Assembly (NCBI GenBank): GCA_009192285.1
Contig: WBVU01000018.1
Span: 372,001-436,000 of the forward strand
Direction of reading: 5' to 3'
Origin: Morchella semilibera
Lineage: Eukaryota; Ascomycota; Pezizomycetes; Pezizales; Morchellaceae
DNA: 64,000 nt
Shown here: positions 10,907 through 23,103 of the stretch, piece after piece
Numbering within the stretch: position 1 is the stretch's first letter
How the letters are laid out: each line of letters begins with the position of its first letter
The notes under the pieces: model-generated
The model's input: the letters and a program-made list of their open reading frames with translations, nothing else
What the model was told of the DNA's origin: nothing
Database searches by the model: none
Position numbers and translations under genes: made by a program

Positions 10907-11113
10907 ATGTCTAGCACATCTCCGCGCGCATCTCTCGACTCGACCACCACCACCTCACCGCTGGTTGGCAGCAAGACCAATTCTGCGGAGGAGCTGGAGA
11001 AGCAGGAGAGGAAGGGGAAGGGGAAGGGAGAGAAGAAGAAGAAGACGGTCCCGGTAGGGGTGAAGATGGGGAGTTTTGGGGGTGAGGCGAGCCATATGAG
11101 GATGCATATGTAG
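10907..11113 (+). CDS. Small Ser/Thr- and Lys-rich hypothetical protein (68 aa)
   Basis: The frame is open from 10661, but the TATA box at 10679 argues for a downstream start. ATG 10907 has a good context and gives 68 aa; ATG 10706 is the alternative and would give about 135 aa. The product starts with an S/T-rich stretch (MSSTSPRASLDSTTTTSP), then a charged EELEKQERK segment, a KGKGKGEKKKK basic patch and a Met-rich tail. It has no recognised domain, signal peptide or membrane segment. The high basic charge and low complexity suggest a disordered protein. It is convergent with the PEBP gene, 198 bp away. Confidence 0.4.
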   Translation: MSSTSPRASLDSTTTTSPLVGSKTNSAEELEKQERKGKGKGEKKKKTVPVGVKMGSFGGEASHMRMHM

Positions 11114-11311
11114 ATGGTGTATTGTGGCCGGTGGTGTTGGGGGTGGTAATGGGAAATGATTAATGTGGAGGATTAATTTATGGTCCTATCACTTTTTGTA
11201 CTGGGAAATGAAACTTTAAAGATCTTTAAACCGCTCGGTATTCACTTGATATTGGCAATGATGACGTACTGGTACTATAAAACACTGAAAAGGAAACATA
11301 TTACGGCCCGT

Positions 11312-12278
11312 TCACTGCTTGTCGTTCTGTGCAAAGAAGAAGTTGGCCCCTGCGTTTACGTTAACACACATCCCACACACAATTCCCCCAAGCTCAATTA
11401 CAATGCCATGAGAGAATAAATACTCACCAACAAGCTCCAACCCATACTTATCTGCCCACAGCTTCACCCCCTTCCTATCCGGCCCCTCTGAATGCCCCCA
11501 CTTCTTCCTATCCGACGGCGCCTCTAACCTCTTTCCCGAGTTCTTAAACAACAAAAACACATATCTATGCTTTCCTGTACCCTCCGGCGGCGCCGGGCCC
11601 ATATACTCGACCAGCTGTGTCGCTTTCGACAGGTCGATGCCCATGGTGTCGGCGTTTGCGGAGGCTGTGATTGCGTCCAGGGACGCTAGCTTGACGTCTG
11701 TGACGATCCAGTGGCAGAACTCGGACCATTTGTTGTCGTCACGGGAGGGCGCGTCAGGGTCCGTGAGGACCACGGTATAGCTTTTGCTGGAGTCGGAATC
11801 CTCGGGGGTGATTTGGATAGCGGGGCGGTCTTGTGTGTCACTGGGCTTGAGGGTGTTGCCGAGGGAGACTTCTTTGTTGGTGGGGTAGGCGATGCTAATC
11901 ATAGTGCTGGGGGTGAAGTCATTGACGACTAAGGGGGGTTATTAGTGGGCCGCACAGGTATTCTGTATATACTGGGGGAGTGGTGGGTTTACAAACCATC
12001 GGGAATGACTTCGTGCTTCTTGAGACTGGGAGGTGTTAGTGGTTGTCTTTATTATATGTTCTAGCATTAATAGTTGCGGTGGATTGATTGTGGTCTTATA
12101 TAATTACTCAAAAGAGGGCGAAATAAGTATATTAGGCCACAAATAATCCACCAGCACTGTCAGTAGCGCTGGCTGGAGACTCACGATTCACGGAGTGATT
12201 GATTGATAGTTACCTGTCAAGCTGTTAATTGAAACTAATCAATAATGAAGATATATCTTCAACACTCACAAGAGGCAT
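11312..12278 (-). CDS. PEBP family protein (TFS1/carboxypeptidase Y inhibitor-like)
   Basis: Five exons: 12278-12270 (9 nt), 12221-12214 (8 nt), 12025-11997, 11928-11428 and 11349-11312, giving 194 aa. The protein begins MPLLDSLKKHEVIPDVVNDF, as fungal PEBPs do. The core has the ligand-site motifs VVLTDPDAPSR (DPDxP) and, after CHWIVTD, the segment PPEGTGKHRYVFLLF (GxHR), and ends ANFFFAQNDKQ. PEBPs bind phosphatidylethanolamine or act as inhibitors; yeast Tfs1 inhibits carboxypeptidase Y and the Ras-GAP Ira2. The reading frame needs both tiny exons, because the phase is restored only when the 8-nt exon (CTTGACAG) is included. No signal peptide is present, so it is cytosolic. Confidence 0.88.
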
Positions 12279-13284
12279 TTTGTGGATTAATGGCTTTGAT
12301 ACTGGTCTAATTGGACAGCCTGATTTGAATGCAGTAGTGCGTGTGATATATTTTCGGGAAGCAATAGAAAAGAAGGATTTACTGAAAGCTGAGGCCATCA
12401 CGAAAGACGAGAGCGACTTGGAAAGTTGTCTTGCTTTATATAACAGGGGCCAATCAATCTATTGTTGCTTGTCTTAACTCGTTCAACATGATGCGTTGAG
12501 AATGACGTCGGGGGGGTTCAATCCAATACCTAAGACAACCCTTATTAGCTAAGCAGATGGAGCCAAGGAATAATATTAATCCGGGGTACATACATTAATT
12601 AGGCCTTGCAAGCTCGACCATTACAAGTTTGGATGAAAATTCCATCGATGAACAATCAGGTCTGCGCACATCCAGCCCACTTTGCGAAATCTCGAAATCT
12701 GCAGGATCCTCCCGTGAAAATCCCCAAACCCAGGGAGGAGAGGGGGGCCAATGATCCCCTTTCGCCCTGATCTCTGAGACAACCAGGAAATGCCGTGCAA
12801 CGCTGCCGAACCACCACCAGAACCCTCGCCCTCTGCACACAGAGCCGCAAGCCTTCGGCGGCGATCGAGCGCGAGGGGCCATTTTTTGCGTCGGTCCTTT
12901 TTTTTTGGCCTGTGATGTCCCGTAGCTTAATTGGACGTCTGCATGCCGTGTGTTACTCACATGCTGTGTTGCCATAGGCACGCTAGTTAATACTTTTTGC
13001 GCTCCGGTCGAAACTTGGCGGGGTGAATCTTCGTTCGCCAGCAAATCAATTCAGCTTCACACAAACACCCACGGCCAAGTCATCATACCTCTACCTCCCC
13101 GCACCTCCACCCCCCGCTTTCAATTCAATAGGGTAGGATAGGAAGTCTTTCTTTCTTTCGTCCTTTCTCTTCCTTTCCTCTTGTTTTCTCATCTTCGTCT
13201 ACCCCCCCTCCACTTCCCTGTCCCTCATTCCCGCTGTCACCTTAGGACATCGATACATCCCCATCTAATCTCTATCCCACAACC
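12279..13284. other. Divergent intergenic region PEBP / DNM1
   Basis: No gene. It contains the PEBP promoter side (AT-rich, 12279-12600) and the DNM1 upstream side, with a long C/T-rich leader (13140-13260) typical of highly expressed fungal genes. Short frames in the middle (12600-13040) show no conserved motif. Confidence 0.55.
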
Positions 13285-16256
13285 ATGGCTTCTCTTGGGT
13301 AAGTTCCATCTACTTGCGCCGTCCAGCCCAAACAAATTAATTGCTCATTCATTTCACAGTGAAGATTTGCTCGGTGTAGTCAACAGGCTGCAAGATCTTG
13401 TACTTATCTCTCTTCCTCTCTCCCTCACCCCCGCAGGGTAAATTCCCTTGTACAAGTGCACATCTTTTTAACTGTGGTTCGCCCCCTTTCAGGTTTTCAA
13501 TACAATCGGATCTGACTCCGGTCTTGACCTACCTCAAATTGTAAATTTCCCTCTCTCTCTACCCTCACCCCTCTCTCTCCTACCCCCGCTCCCGGCCCCT
13601 ACCCCACTAGCCAACGTAAATATGGTTACTGTAGAACTAGTGGGGTTGGCTTCGCCGTCAATCACCCGTCGCTGATCCGTTTCCGCATGCCCCGTACCAT
13701 AGGTTGTAGTCGGTTCCCAATCCAGTGGCAAATCATCGGTTCTTGAGAACATCGTTGGGAGAGATTTCCTTCCCCGTGGATCGGGTATCGTCACTCGTCG
13801 CCCATTGATCCTTCAGCTGATCAACATACCGACGGAAGATGGCAACAGCGCCGAGCCCCATTCCCCAGAAGCTGTTGCCGAGCACCCAGAGTTTGGAGAG
13901 TTCCTGCACCAGCCAGGGCGAAGATACTATGACTTCAACGAGATTCGAAGGGAGATCGAGGCGGAGACAGCGAGAATCGCGGGTAACAACAAGGGCATCA
14001 ACAGGGCTCCGATTAACTTGAAGATTTACTCCCCCCATGTTCTGAATTTAACTTTGGTGGACTTGCCGGGTTTGACAAAGGTCGGTATCTTTTTGTCTCG
14101 GGCTACAAAACCTGTGGCTACTACCTGGCCGTTGGCTAATCGAACCCACAACTACAGGTGCCAATCGGGGACCAACCGACGGATATCGAGAAACAAACTA
14201 AGAATCTTATTTGCGAGTACATTGCCAAACCCAACAGTATCGTCCTTGCTGTCTCTCCTGCCAACGTCGACTTGGTCAACTCTGAAGCTCTCAAGCTTGC
14301 CCGCCAGGTCGACCCACAAGGGAAGAGAACCATTGGTGTGTTGACCAAACTGGATCTTATGGACCATGGCACCAACGCTCTTGAAATTCTTTCCGGAAGG
14401 GTTTACCCTTTGAAGCTTGGGTTCATTGGTGTGGTCAACAGGTCCCAGCAGGACATTCAAGGTAACAAGTCACTCGCCGATGCCCTCAATGCCGAGCGGG
14501 AATTCTTCAAGTTTCACCCGGCATACCGAAACATGTCGCATCGATGCGGTACCCAGTTTTTGGCAAAGAGCTTGAACTCTGTATGTTGGGTCGGCTTCTG
14601 TTATGAGGGAGGGGTTACTTTACTGACCCCGCTTTAGACTCTAATGGCACACATTCGCGACCGCCTACCGGATATCAAGGCCCGGTTAAATACACTCATG
14701 GGCCAAACACAGCAAGAGCTTGCGTCATATGGTGATATGACCTTCAGTGGAAAGGAGCACAGGGTGGGGTTTTTTTATCGCTGTTTTAAAGAGTTGATTG
14801 GGCTAATTTTGTGCAGGGTTCTCTTATCCTCCAACTCATGACCCGTTTTGCTAGTTCTTTCATCTCTTCCATTGACGGAACATCTTCTGACATCTCCACA
14901 AAAGATCTTTGCGGTGGTGCAAGGATATACTACATCTTTAACAGCGTTTTTGGTAACTCTCTTGAGCTTATAGACCCCACAACGAACCTTTCTGTCCTCG
15001 ATATCCGAACGGCTATTAGAAACTCTACAGGTCCCAGGCCAAGTCTTTTTGTACCCGAGCTTGCCTTCGACCTGCTCGTAAAACCTCAAATCAGACTTCT
15101 GGAGATCCCATCTCACAGATGCGTGGAGCTTGTGTACGAGGAGTTAATCAAGATTGCTCACACCTGTGGAAGCCAGGAACTTCTGCGGTACCCAAGACTC
15201 CAGGCAAAGCTCATTGAGACTGTCAGCGACTTGTTAAGGGAGCGATTAGGGCCCACCTCTACTTATGTGGAGAGCTTGATCGCGATACAGCGAGCATACA
15301 TTAACACAAACCACCCCAACTTCCTTGGTGCCGCTGCGGCGATGTCCTCGGTAATCTCAAACAAGCAAGAGAAGGAGAGGAAAGCTCAGGCTCTGGAGCG
15401 AAGGAAGGACCGCCCTGCTACTGGAAGCGCACGCAGGTCAAACCTAGCATCAGATGGCCAGCCAGTGACAAATGGTACTGACGCGCCTGACCCGGAGGAG
15501 AATGCAGGCCCAAACAGCACCAGTGAACTCGTCAGGCATTTCCGTGCCAATTCTAGGTCTATGTCTCCAGCCCCTGGGCACCACCTTCAGGCCTCCGCTG
15601 TCAGCGGAGCCATGAATGGGAGGCCAAACAGCCCACAAGTTTTTACCTCACCAACACAGCAACAGAACAAGGCAACTGACTCGTTCTTGAACTACTTCTT
15701 TGGAAAGGAGGGCGGAATGCCAGCGTCTAGTGGAGCTACACCGAAATCCGTACCGGAACCAAGCTTCAGCCAGAACGTTAGGCGTGGCCACGAGAGAGTT
15801 GAAAGGGAGAAGTATAACGCGCAGGACGTGCAGAGACTGTCGAGAGACTTTGATGACACCTCTCTGGTATGTAGTCCATTGGGAGTTTCTATGGCCGGAC
15901 CGGTACTGAGTTTTTCTTATCTTGTTCAGGAACCTGTTGGCCAGCAATCCGATGAACCAGTTCTTACGGAGCGGGAACAAATGGAAACTGAGCTGATTCA
16001 ACGACTTATATCATCATACTTTAACATTGTCCGCGAGACTATCCAAGACCAAGTCCCGAAGGCGGTCATGCACTTCCTTGTTAACCACTCCAAGGATGCC
16101 ATCCAAAACCGATTGGTCACCGAACTGTACAAGGAGGATTACTTCAACGATCTTCTGTACGAGGATGACGCTATCAAGGCGGAGCGTGTTAAGTGCGAGA
16201 GGCTGCTGAAGACATATCGCGAGGCGGCGAAGATTATTTCGGAGGTTGGGCTCTAG
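13285..16256 (+). CDS. DNM1: Dynamin-related GTPase Dnm1 (mitochondrial/peroxisomal fission)
   Basis: Eight exons: 13285-13298, 13360-13399, 13493-13540, 13703-14080, 14158-14580, 14638-14763, 14817-15866 and 15930-16256, giving 801 aa. The GTPase domain has G1 GSQSSGKS (residues 38-45), G3 DLPG (154-157) and G4 TKLD (223-226). The stalk follows ([33 protein letters not shown]). A disordered S/P/Q-rich insert B at about 530-690 contains FLNYFFGK near 633. The GTPase effector domain spans about 700-800. The insert and its NYFFGK motif fit Dnm1 rather than Vps1. Dnm1 assembles on mitochondria and peroxisomes through Fis1 and adaptors and constricts them. Intron 2 uses a weaker GTACTT donor, chosen because it restores [14 protein letters not shown]. 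Confidence 0.95.
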
Positions 16257-18540
16257 CCGTAAAATGACAATTAGGATATAGATTGGCGGCCCATAGTGGG
16301 ACTATGGTTGAAGTGTAATTATATATGACGAACGTATGAACGGGTACGAGCGATATGATGGTTTGGGTTGGAAAAAAAAACGCCTGAGACGGGTTTGTTG
16401 GTGGTGTGGTCTTTTGTATTTTTTTCCCCCTTCTTTTCTTTTTTGCCTTCTTGGGAAACGATTTTTTGAATCCAATAAGTCGTCCGCCCCCGCGTCATAT
16501 TTCCTCTCTTTCACTCCTTTTTTGTTCCTTTTTTGTTTCCTTTCTCGCCCTATGAATTCACTATGTCCAATTCCGTTTGGGTTCTCTGTTCTACTATGCG
16601 TGTAAGGACTTGTTTGGTTAAGATGGATCAGAAAGAGCCTTTTATCTCTTTCTTCGTCGAGTGTGGGGAGATATTGGCCATAAAAAATAAATTTAAAGAA
16701 ACTACACTTGATTCTCGGCCAGAGAGTGTCAGCGCGAGTGATGGTTTGTGGTTTGCACACCCACAACATGCATGCAGATAGGTTATGATAGCTATCTTAA
16801 ACTCAGACCCTGCAATTGGGGCCGTCGAAGAGGTGTCCTTCCCCAGACTTTGAGCACATAGACTTTACCAAGGGTAGCATGTTTAAATCGGGGGCATGTG
16901 TAATTACGAATGCTTGGATTGGCCCCCCATGATAGTCCGGTTGCAACAAGCAGGAGTGACTTAAAAGTGCTAAAGGAGGTGGATAAGCACAGTGTTCCAA
17001 AGAAAAAAATGACTGCTCCTAGACGAACCGTAGCACAATGCCGTGTGGTTATTGGGGGGCAGCTCCATGGTCCCCCCGGGGGGCCCTTGACGATCCACTG
17101 AAAGACACTGCTGGCCACTTCCTATCTTGTGTTATGAAAGAGGTTTAGAGAGACCATTGTGCTGGCGTTGTCATTTTTTTTCTTCCCTTCTTATGGGTAG
17201 GCCGGCTTGCTTTAGGTAGAGCCGTGGGGGGTGTGTTAGACGTGAATCACACGGCGTCACTCGTGCAGCAGAGGAGATCCAGTATATCTGGACTGTACGC
17301 CCTATCATATCATGAAAGAGTCGAGAGTAGGAAGCCCTAGACGTGCGGACCCCCTATGGACCGAAGAGGAGTTTCCGAAGGCGTTATCAATCAAGTGCCA
17401 TCAAGGTGATGGGGCGGACTAGAAAGCGGGGGGTAGGGATTAAGGAAGTTCCGATTAGCGCGAGGGAGAGGCTCTTATCAGCCCGGACCTGCCCGTTTGT
17501 GCTTGGGAAGCCTGTTCCATCTTGTTTCTTCTGTTCAGAAATAGTATGTACGGTGGTGGGGAGGGGGGCTAGGGCAGGGAAAGCGTCGGATACTTTAGGC
17601 CCCGGTTGGGAGCTGTCTAAAGGGGAGGTTGTTGAGGCCGTTGGTGGAAACTCCGTTCTTGGGGGGGGGGGGTAGCTTAGCTAATTAGGTAGTGTCTGGA
17701 GCCAATTTCGTGGCCCAGAAAAACAACGTTAAGCCCCATGAAAATAGAGTTTTAAAACGCACATTTAGTTCGGAATACCCCTCCCCCCCCCCAAAAAAAA
17801 AAAAATGCGGCAATCCCCGATAGGAACATAGTCTCCTATATAGTACCTCATCACAACAAAACAATAAAGTCAAATAACGCTAATGCCCGCGACACTCCAC
17901 CTTCTCCCACTTCTTGTGCGATGGTCTGCGTCTTAATAAACTATGGCACGGGAGAGATGGACGGCCCCCCTCTAGTCCCCCCTCCAAGTAATATACAGAC
18001 GGAGCTGATTTAATACAGCCCCTTCCCTCCCCTCCTCGCCCCATGGTGGTCCAATATTGCAATATACTACAAGTAGAATTAATATGTTTGAGGAGCCCGC
18101 GAGAGGTCGTTTAACCCTTGCTTTCATGTTGGAACGCGGCGTCTACATTCCAGGTTCCGAGTGATGGGTCGTGATTTAGATATCCCTATTTTTTTATTTG
18201 TGCTTCATACATGCATGCAGGGCCTAGATATCTAAATAAAATATATAATTAACTACCTTTAACATAAGTGGGCGGATATATGGCTAGGACTATAATCCCC
18301 GAACTATGTGTTTCGCTTTCCCTGTGGCCGTCGCGATAGCCATCTATAAGGAGCGCAAAATGAGGCCATATCCTGAGGTTGCCTGTTATGGGTTTAGGTG
18401 ATTATTACAGACCAGTTGTCTTCTATGTACCAAGTCGCAGGACCTGACCTACCTGTAGCAAAAAGTTCATAATTGCTCTGCCGCAATAACCCTTAAGATA
18501 GATTTTTTTTTTAAAAAAAAAAGAATTTTAACTTTGCAGA
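16257..18540. other. Gene-free stretch downstream of DNM1
   Basis: 16257-16700 is T-rich DNA with a probable DNM1 3' end. A G12 homopolymer lies near 17660, a C9/A13 junction near 17785-17803, and a T10/A10 palindromic tract at 18506-18524, which on the minus strand gives the T run behind tRNA-Gly. No coding gene is supported. Confidence 0.55.
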
Positions 18541-18637
18541 TGCGCCGTAAGGGACTCGAACCCTTCCCAGTTGCTTACTTTTGACCCCTTTCAGGAATCA
18601 GTGGAAGGCAACTATGCTACCCCTGCACCAACGGCGC
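18541..18637 (-). tRNA. tRNA-Gly(UCC) with intron
   Basis: On the minus strand the acceptor arms GCGCCGT and ACGGCGC pair perfectly. The T arm AAGGG-TTCGAGT-CCCTT is perfect, and the anticodon stem is GTTGC/GCAAC. The loop CT-TCC-A gives anticodon UCC. A 26-nt intron lies at the canonical position after nucleotide 37. The discriminator base is A. On the minus strand a T10 run about 20-30 bases downstream can end Pol III transcription. It decodes GGA/GGG. Confidence 0.92.
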
Positions 18638-21600
18638 TTGATGATTAAGTACATTTTTTGGTTAATTGAAAATATGGCTAGGGTTCATCTAGCTGGACGT
18701 TGCAAGCCCACGCTTGGGCTAAACTCAATGGGGGATGGGGTTCCGGTCTCGCGCAGCAACGGTGAACCACACCAAGGTCTGTGAAACCCCAGCATGACCG
18801 CAAAGGCTCGGGGAAAAGAGTCATATGCATAAAAGCTAATCACAGTGATGTGCTCGCTTACTTGAGGATGATAAAAAATCAGTTGGTACTCTTGTAGCCA
18901 TTTAAACTTCTAGGGGTTGGTCGAATAAACAAGGGGCCGAGTTAAATTGCCCCAGGATATTGTTTGTGAACTGCCGTCACCATATCTCAAACTTGAACAC
19001 ACACGTATCACCTCTCTGTTGAGGTTCTAGCCTCAGCATTCCTTGTGATAGTGATCATAGGAAATCACTCAACCACATATTCCCATCACCAAATATCACT
19101 CGAGTAAGGTGCATATCGACCTTTCTAGATAAATTTTTAAGCTTATTACCGAGCCTAAGGACCTTATGTATTTTCCGATGAATGAAGTTTCAACCCATGA
19201 TCCCGGGATAATGTGATATCGCTTTGCTCAAGACGAAAGATGCAGGTAGGAATAGTCGATGAGTGATATTTCATGATTAAATACCCGTCAGCCACCGGAA
19301 AGAACGCGATTTGTCCAAAAGATAGCGCACCGGGCGAAAAAAAAAAAAAAAAAAAAAAGCAACCACGCATTAGTGTTATTCTGTAGAGGTCTCGGGCGAC
19401 ATCACCATGCAAATCATCCACGGTTGCCGATTCCGATCGAACGCGCTGACATCCCGCCCGATCAAGATCCAACCTGTCAAAATTCTAAAAGAGTATCCAC
19501 TATCTTTAATATTTTCTCCTTGACTTAAAATAAACACTCCGGAAACTGAGTTTCATCATGGGGTACGTCATCACATCATACGTTTATGTGTGTAATCGTA
19601 TCTTGGCTCTTTCATTACCTGAAGGCTGAATCCATTCATGAGGCCGAGATTCCGGTCCCTGCCGTCTCTATCTCGCTTTAGCTGACAGTTCAGTGCCCAG
19701 CTGCGGTTTCCATGGTAACAAGTTTACATGGTTCCTTGAACCCGGTCTGGGCTCCGTCGTTCCGGCTTGGAAGCCAGTGCCGATTCGATAGCAACGTCAT
19801 TTGTTTCCAAGATGCCTCTGCTATGTGTTATTTTTCAGAAGCCATTGTTTTTCTGACGTCTAATGACGATTTTGATCTTCTTGTGATGATGATGATAAAG
19901 AGACCAAGAGTAATCATTTTTTTTTTACTCTGTTATTTTTAGTGAGCTGCATTAGAAGAAAAGTATGTGACCACCAGAAAAACTTACCTCAGGGGTTGCT
20001 ATAGTACACATAAACTAAGGCTGCAGTACCCGTGGAGGTTCCAAAAGCTATGCGCGTGTCGAAAGTGTTTTGTAGAACCATAGCCCACAGTCCGTGAAAA
20101 ACAGATGCAACAACTCAAGGTGTCAGGCGCCCTTTGGAAAACCTGTCTGATATTCGATAGAAGCCATCTTATTTCTTTTATACTCCTCACACCTCCTCTC
20201 GTTTTGTTTTTGGAGGCGGGCTTGTGACCATGGTCTCACAACTTGAATTCAGAGTTAAATGTTGGGCGGCACTTCCCTGACCGCACATTGCTATGCATTG
20301 CGCCGCACCACGCTGACTGCACGTGGATCCAAAGAAGAAGGCAGCAAGGTGTGGCTGGATTTTAAAGGGTCAAACCCACCAAGGGAGTGGGTGGTGGAAA
20401 TGTATTTATCCGATCGCTGATAGAGTACTTAGTCTACTAGTCTCTAGGTAGAAGCTATATGTTTGATATACTCAGAGTTTGTGCGAGTGGGGGTTGGTAG
20501 CGGGGAATCGAACCGCGCGGGCGATAACCCCATATCCTGCTATCGTAATCGATTAGATATAGGCCTGGGAAAGGCGGGGTACGAGATTGGCTCAACGCAC
20601 CACCGGCACGAATAAGGAACCTCGGTACAACCTGGGCCAAAATTCAAAATTCGACAAGAACTTCATCGAGATCCTAAAACCCTTGCATATATGGGTTGGG
20701 GGACAAAAGCCACTGCAAGTGATAAGAATAGAGACGCTATTCCACATGTGCAACTTGCATGAACCTTTTCCAGTTTATTCCCCTGCATCAGCCTTGACAT
20801 CGTGTGCATAAGTGGAAGGGGACTAAAGGCGCCGACGAAGGGAGGTCCAAGAAGTCGTTTTTTGAGCGTCCCCCCCGGAAGTCCCCCGCTGCTGCTTGCC
20901 CAGCAGTGCCCGATTCCATTATGGTCCATGGCTTGCGTCTCTCTTGCCCCCTCCTTCGCTTACGGAGGAGTTACGATAGATAGCCAAGCAGCCCTCTCTC
21001 TCCACAGTCAGTGGCACACGCATACGTCTTCCATTCCAGCGGGTCTCATTCTTTCAACGGAAGTGCAAATAGAGATACACCGAGTGCAAGAAACACGGGA
21101 TGGTTTGCCTTGAAATAATTCCCCGCCGAGACTGAGCGAAAAAGTTCCTCCAGTCAGACAGGTCTCGAGACCAGGACTTGAACGAAGAAGTTCGTGTAAA
21201 TCCTGCCGGATTTGAGTGCCAAGTTGAAGGAAGGCATGAGAGAGATAAAATCCCTCCCGACCAGACGGTAGCAACCACCAAGCCATGCACCCATCCTTTG
21301 AGGCGGTATTCTGGGATGTTGCGCCGAGAGAAATCCAGCTGGCTGAAGGGGGCGAGGAGAGTTGGGCCTACTAAAGAGAGCTTGGCTCCCTGAAGTAATG
21401 AATTACAGAACCGTACACCTCTGCTCTCAGGCTGCGAATTTACGTTGGCTTTGGGTGGGATCCTTTGTTGTTTCTCCGGGGGAGATATTTGCATAATAAT
21501 TGAGGTCCACAACTTGATTTCTCGGCCTGCGTCATTATTATTCTTTAAGCTTCTCTCAGAAAGTCTTTTATATCAGGCGTTGGAATTCACACACACACAC

Positions 21601-21969
21601 ACCCTCACTCTTCTCCGGACTACTTTCCGCCAAAAGTCCCAAGAGTATCTATCCACAGGTTGCATTGAGTGGCGTTGCTGCTGTTGTCGTCAAGATGTTA
21701 GTTACTGCCCTGTCGCTCATTTCTTAATCTGATCAGGCTCTGCGGAAGCTTACACAGTGACATCTAGGGCCCGTTCCGAGAAAAAGAGCCCTCTCACAGT
21801 GTCGCAACGATCGAATAACCTCCAGTTCTCACGTTCCCCGCATTTTAATGCACTCCTCTCGCCCTCATCGCAACTCGGTACGCGGTCAATTTATCTCTAC
21901 ACCGACCCACGCTCAATTTCTGCGGAGGGACGCCCGGCGAAGAAACAGTTCCAGCCTAACAATGTCCAT
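18638..21969. other. Gene-free stretch; F-box upstream region
   Basis: A poly-A run of about 21 lies at 19338-19358 and an (AC)n run near 21588. A T-arm-like sequence at about 20502-20515 (minus) has no matching acceptor or anticodon arm. From 21733 the DNA is open in frame with the F-box ORF but contains no ATG before 21970. No other gene is supported. Confidence 0.5.
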
Positions 21970-23103
21970 ATGGTCTCAAGGGAGGATTCTAGCAGTCCTC
22001 CACCACCATATACTCGCAGGGCAATTGCGTCATTGATTACGCCTTATATACAGCAAAACCCTTCTAAGCGTACTAGCAAAAATTCCCGCCACCCCCACAG
22101 ACTTTCTTCGTCTGCCTCCTCTATCCGTAGTGTGACCAGCAGCATTCTTTCTAGGAAGCGGAAACACTATTATGAGCATCCTACTCTTGCAAAGCTACCC
22201 TCCGAGATACTAGACGAAATATTCTCTTATTTGGACCAGCCTACTCTATTGTCGCTTGCGAAGGTATCCAAGAGGATGGTGGAGGAAGTAGCATACACAC
22301 TGTACTCTCAGCCATGCTTTGCTTCGACGTACCGTTTCGCACAGTTTGTCACCGTAGTGACCCAGAGCCCTATGCTAGCCCGGATGGTGCGTGTGTTGGA
22401 TCTGTCAAAGTTGGGAGCATGTGTAGAGGAAGATGTTCCATTGGCTGGTTGGAGGGAGTGGAAATATAGAGATTCGCCGCTACACACCATTCACAGAGAC
22501 GATGTAGGAAAGAAGAGAATTGCGTCTCGGCCCTCCATTATGTCTATGAGATCCACTGCTTCTACCATCGTAAATAACAGTTCACACCCGAATACCAGTT
22601 TACACCCGCTCCCATCACCATTTCTGAAGCAATATTCCCTTTCCCGAGATGTGCCTATCGGAGCACTCATTCATCTGCTTACAGCTTGTACTTACATCCG
22701 AAAACTCGACTTTTCCGGCGTACCGCTAGCAGCGGATTACTCTGTTTTGCACACGAAGTCTGGATCATACACACCTGTTGCATTTACGGGATTGCTTTTC
22801 GTCTCAGATGTCCCGAAAAGTTTCACCTGGAAAGAGGGCGACACGAAGCCTTTGCATGCAGCTATCGACTTGGTAGATGCTATCACCGGCCTGAAATGCT
22901 TGACCTCGCTTAATATCAAGGGCGGGCTCTGGGTGACTCGAGACGCGGCCACGACACTAGTTGACAGGTGCCCGAAGCTTGAGAAGGTTGACTTCAGAGA
23001 GTGCGGTATGTATAAGGGGAACCGCTGGGCGGTGGACGGGCCAAGGGACAAAGTAAGAGAGGTTCTACTTGCAGAGGGAGACGTCCAAACAATGAGGAGG
23101 TAA
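21970..23103 (+). CDS. F-box protein
   Basis: The conservative start is ATG 21970, giving 377 aa. The frame is open and protein-like from 21733, so a longer first part with a split or missed start is possible. An S/R-rich N-terminal region is followed by an F-box, LAKLPSEILDEIFSYLDQPTLLSLAKVSKRM, at about residues 74-105, then a C-terminal region with leucine-rich-repeat-like segments (LIHLLTACTYIRKLDFSG, LTSLNIKGG, CPKLEKVDFREC). F-box proteins link substrates to Skp1-Cul1 ubiquitin ligases. The general layout resembles the yeast Ydr306c/Cos111 type of F-box protein, but the substrate is unknown. CSN4, a regulator of cullin ligases, lies 540 bp downstream on the same strand; fungi do not use operons, so this closeness is probably chance. 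Confidence 0.75.
   Translation: MVSREDSSSPPPPYTRRAIASLITPYIQQNPSKRTSKNSRHPHRLSSSASSIRSVTSSILSRKRKHYYEHPTLAKLPSEILDEIFSYLDQPTLLSLAKVSKRMVEEVAYTLYSQPCFASTYRFAQFVTVVTQSPMLARMVRVLDLSKLGACVEEDVPLAGWREWKYRDSPLHTIHRDDVGKKRIASRPSIMSMRSTASTIVNNSSHPNTSLHPLPSPFLKQYSLSRDVPIGALIHLLTACTYIRKLDFSGVPLAADYSVLHTKSGSYTPVAFTGLLFVSDVPKSFTWKEGDTKPLHAAIDLVDAITGLKCLTSLNIKGGLWVTRDAATTLVDRCPKLEKVDFRECGMYKGNRWAVDGPRDKVREVLLAEGDVQTMRR

Noticed and set aside
12229-12477. 82-aa plus-strand ORF opposite the PEBP first exons
   Set aside because: It overlaps the PEBP start region antisense, has no motif, and splice and phase evidence supports the minus-strand gene.
20455-20600. T-arm-like sequence GGTTCGATTCC on the minus strand near 20510
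   Set aside because: No matching acceptor arm (TTGGTAG expected), no anticodon stem, and a mismatch in the T stem; too little for a tRNA call.
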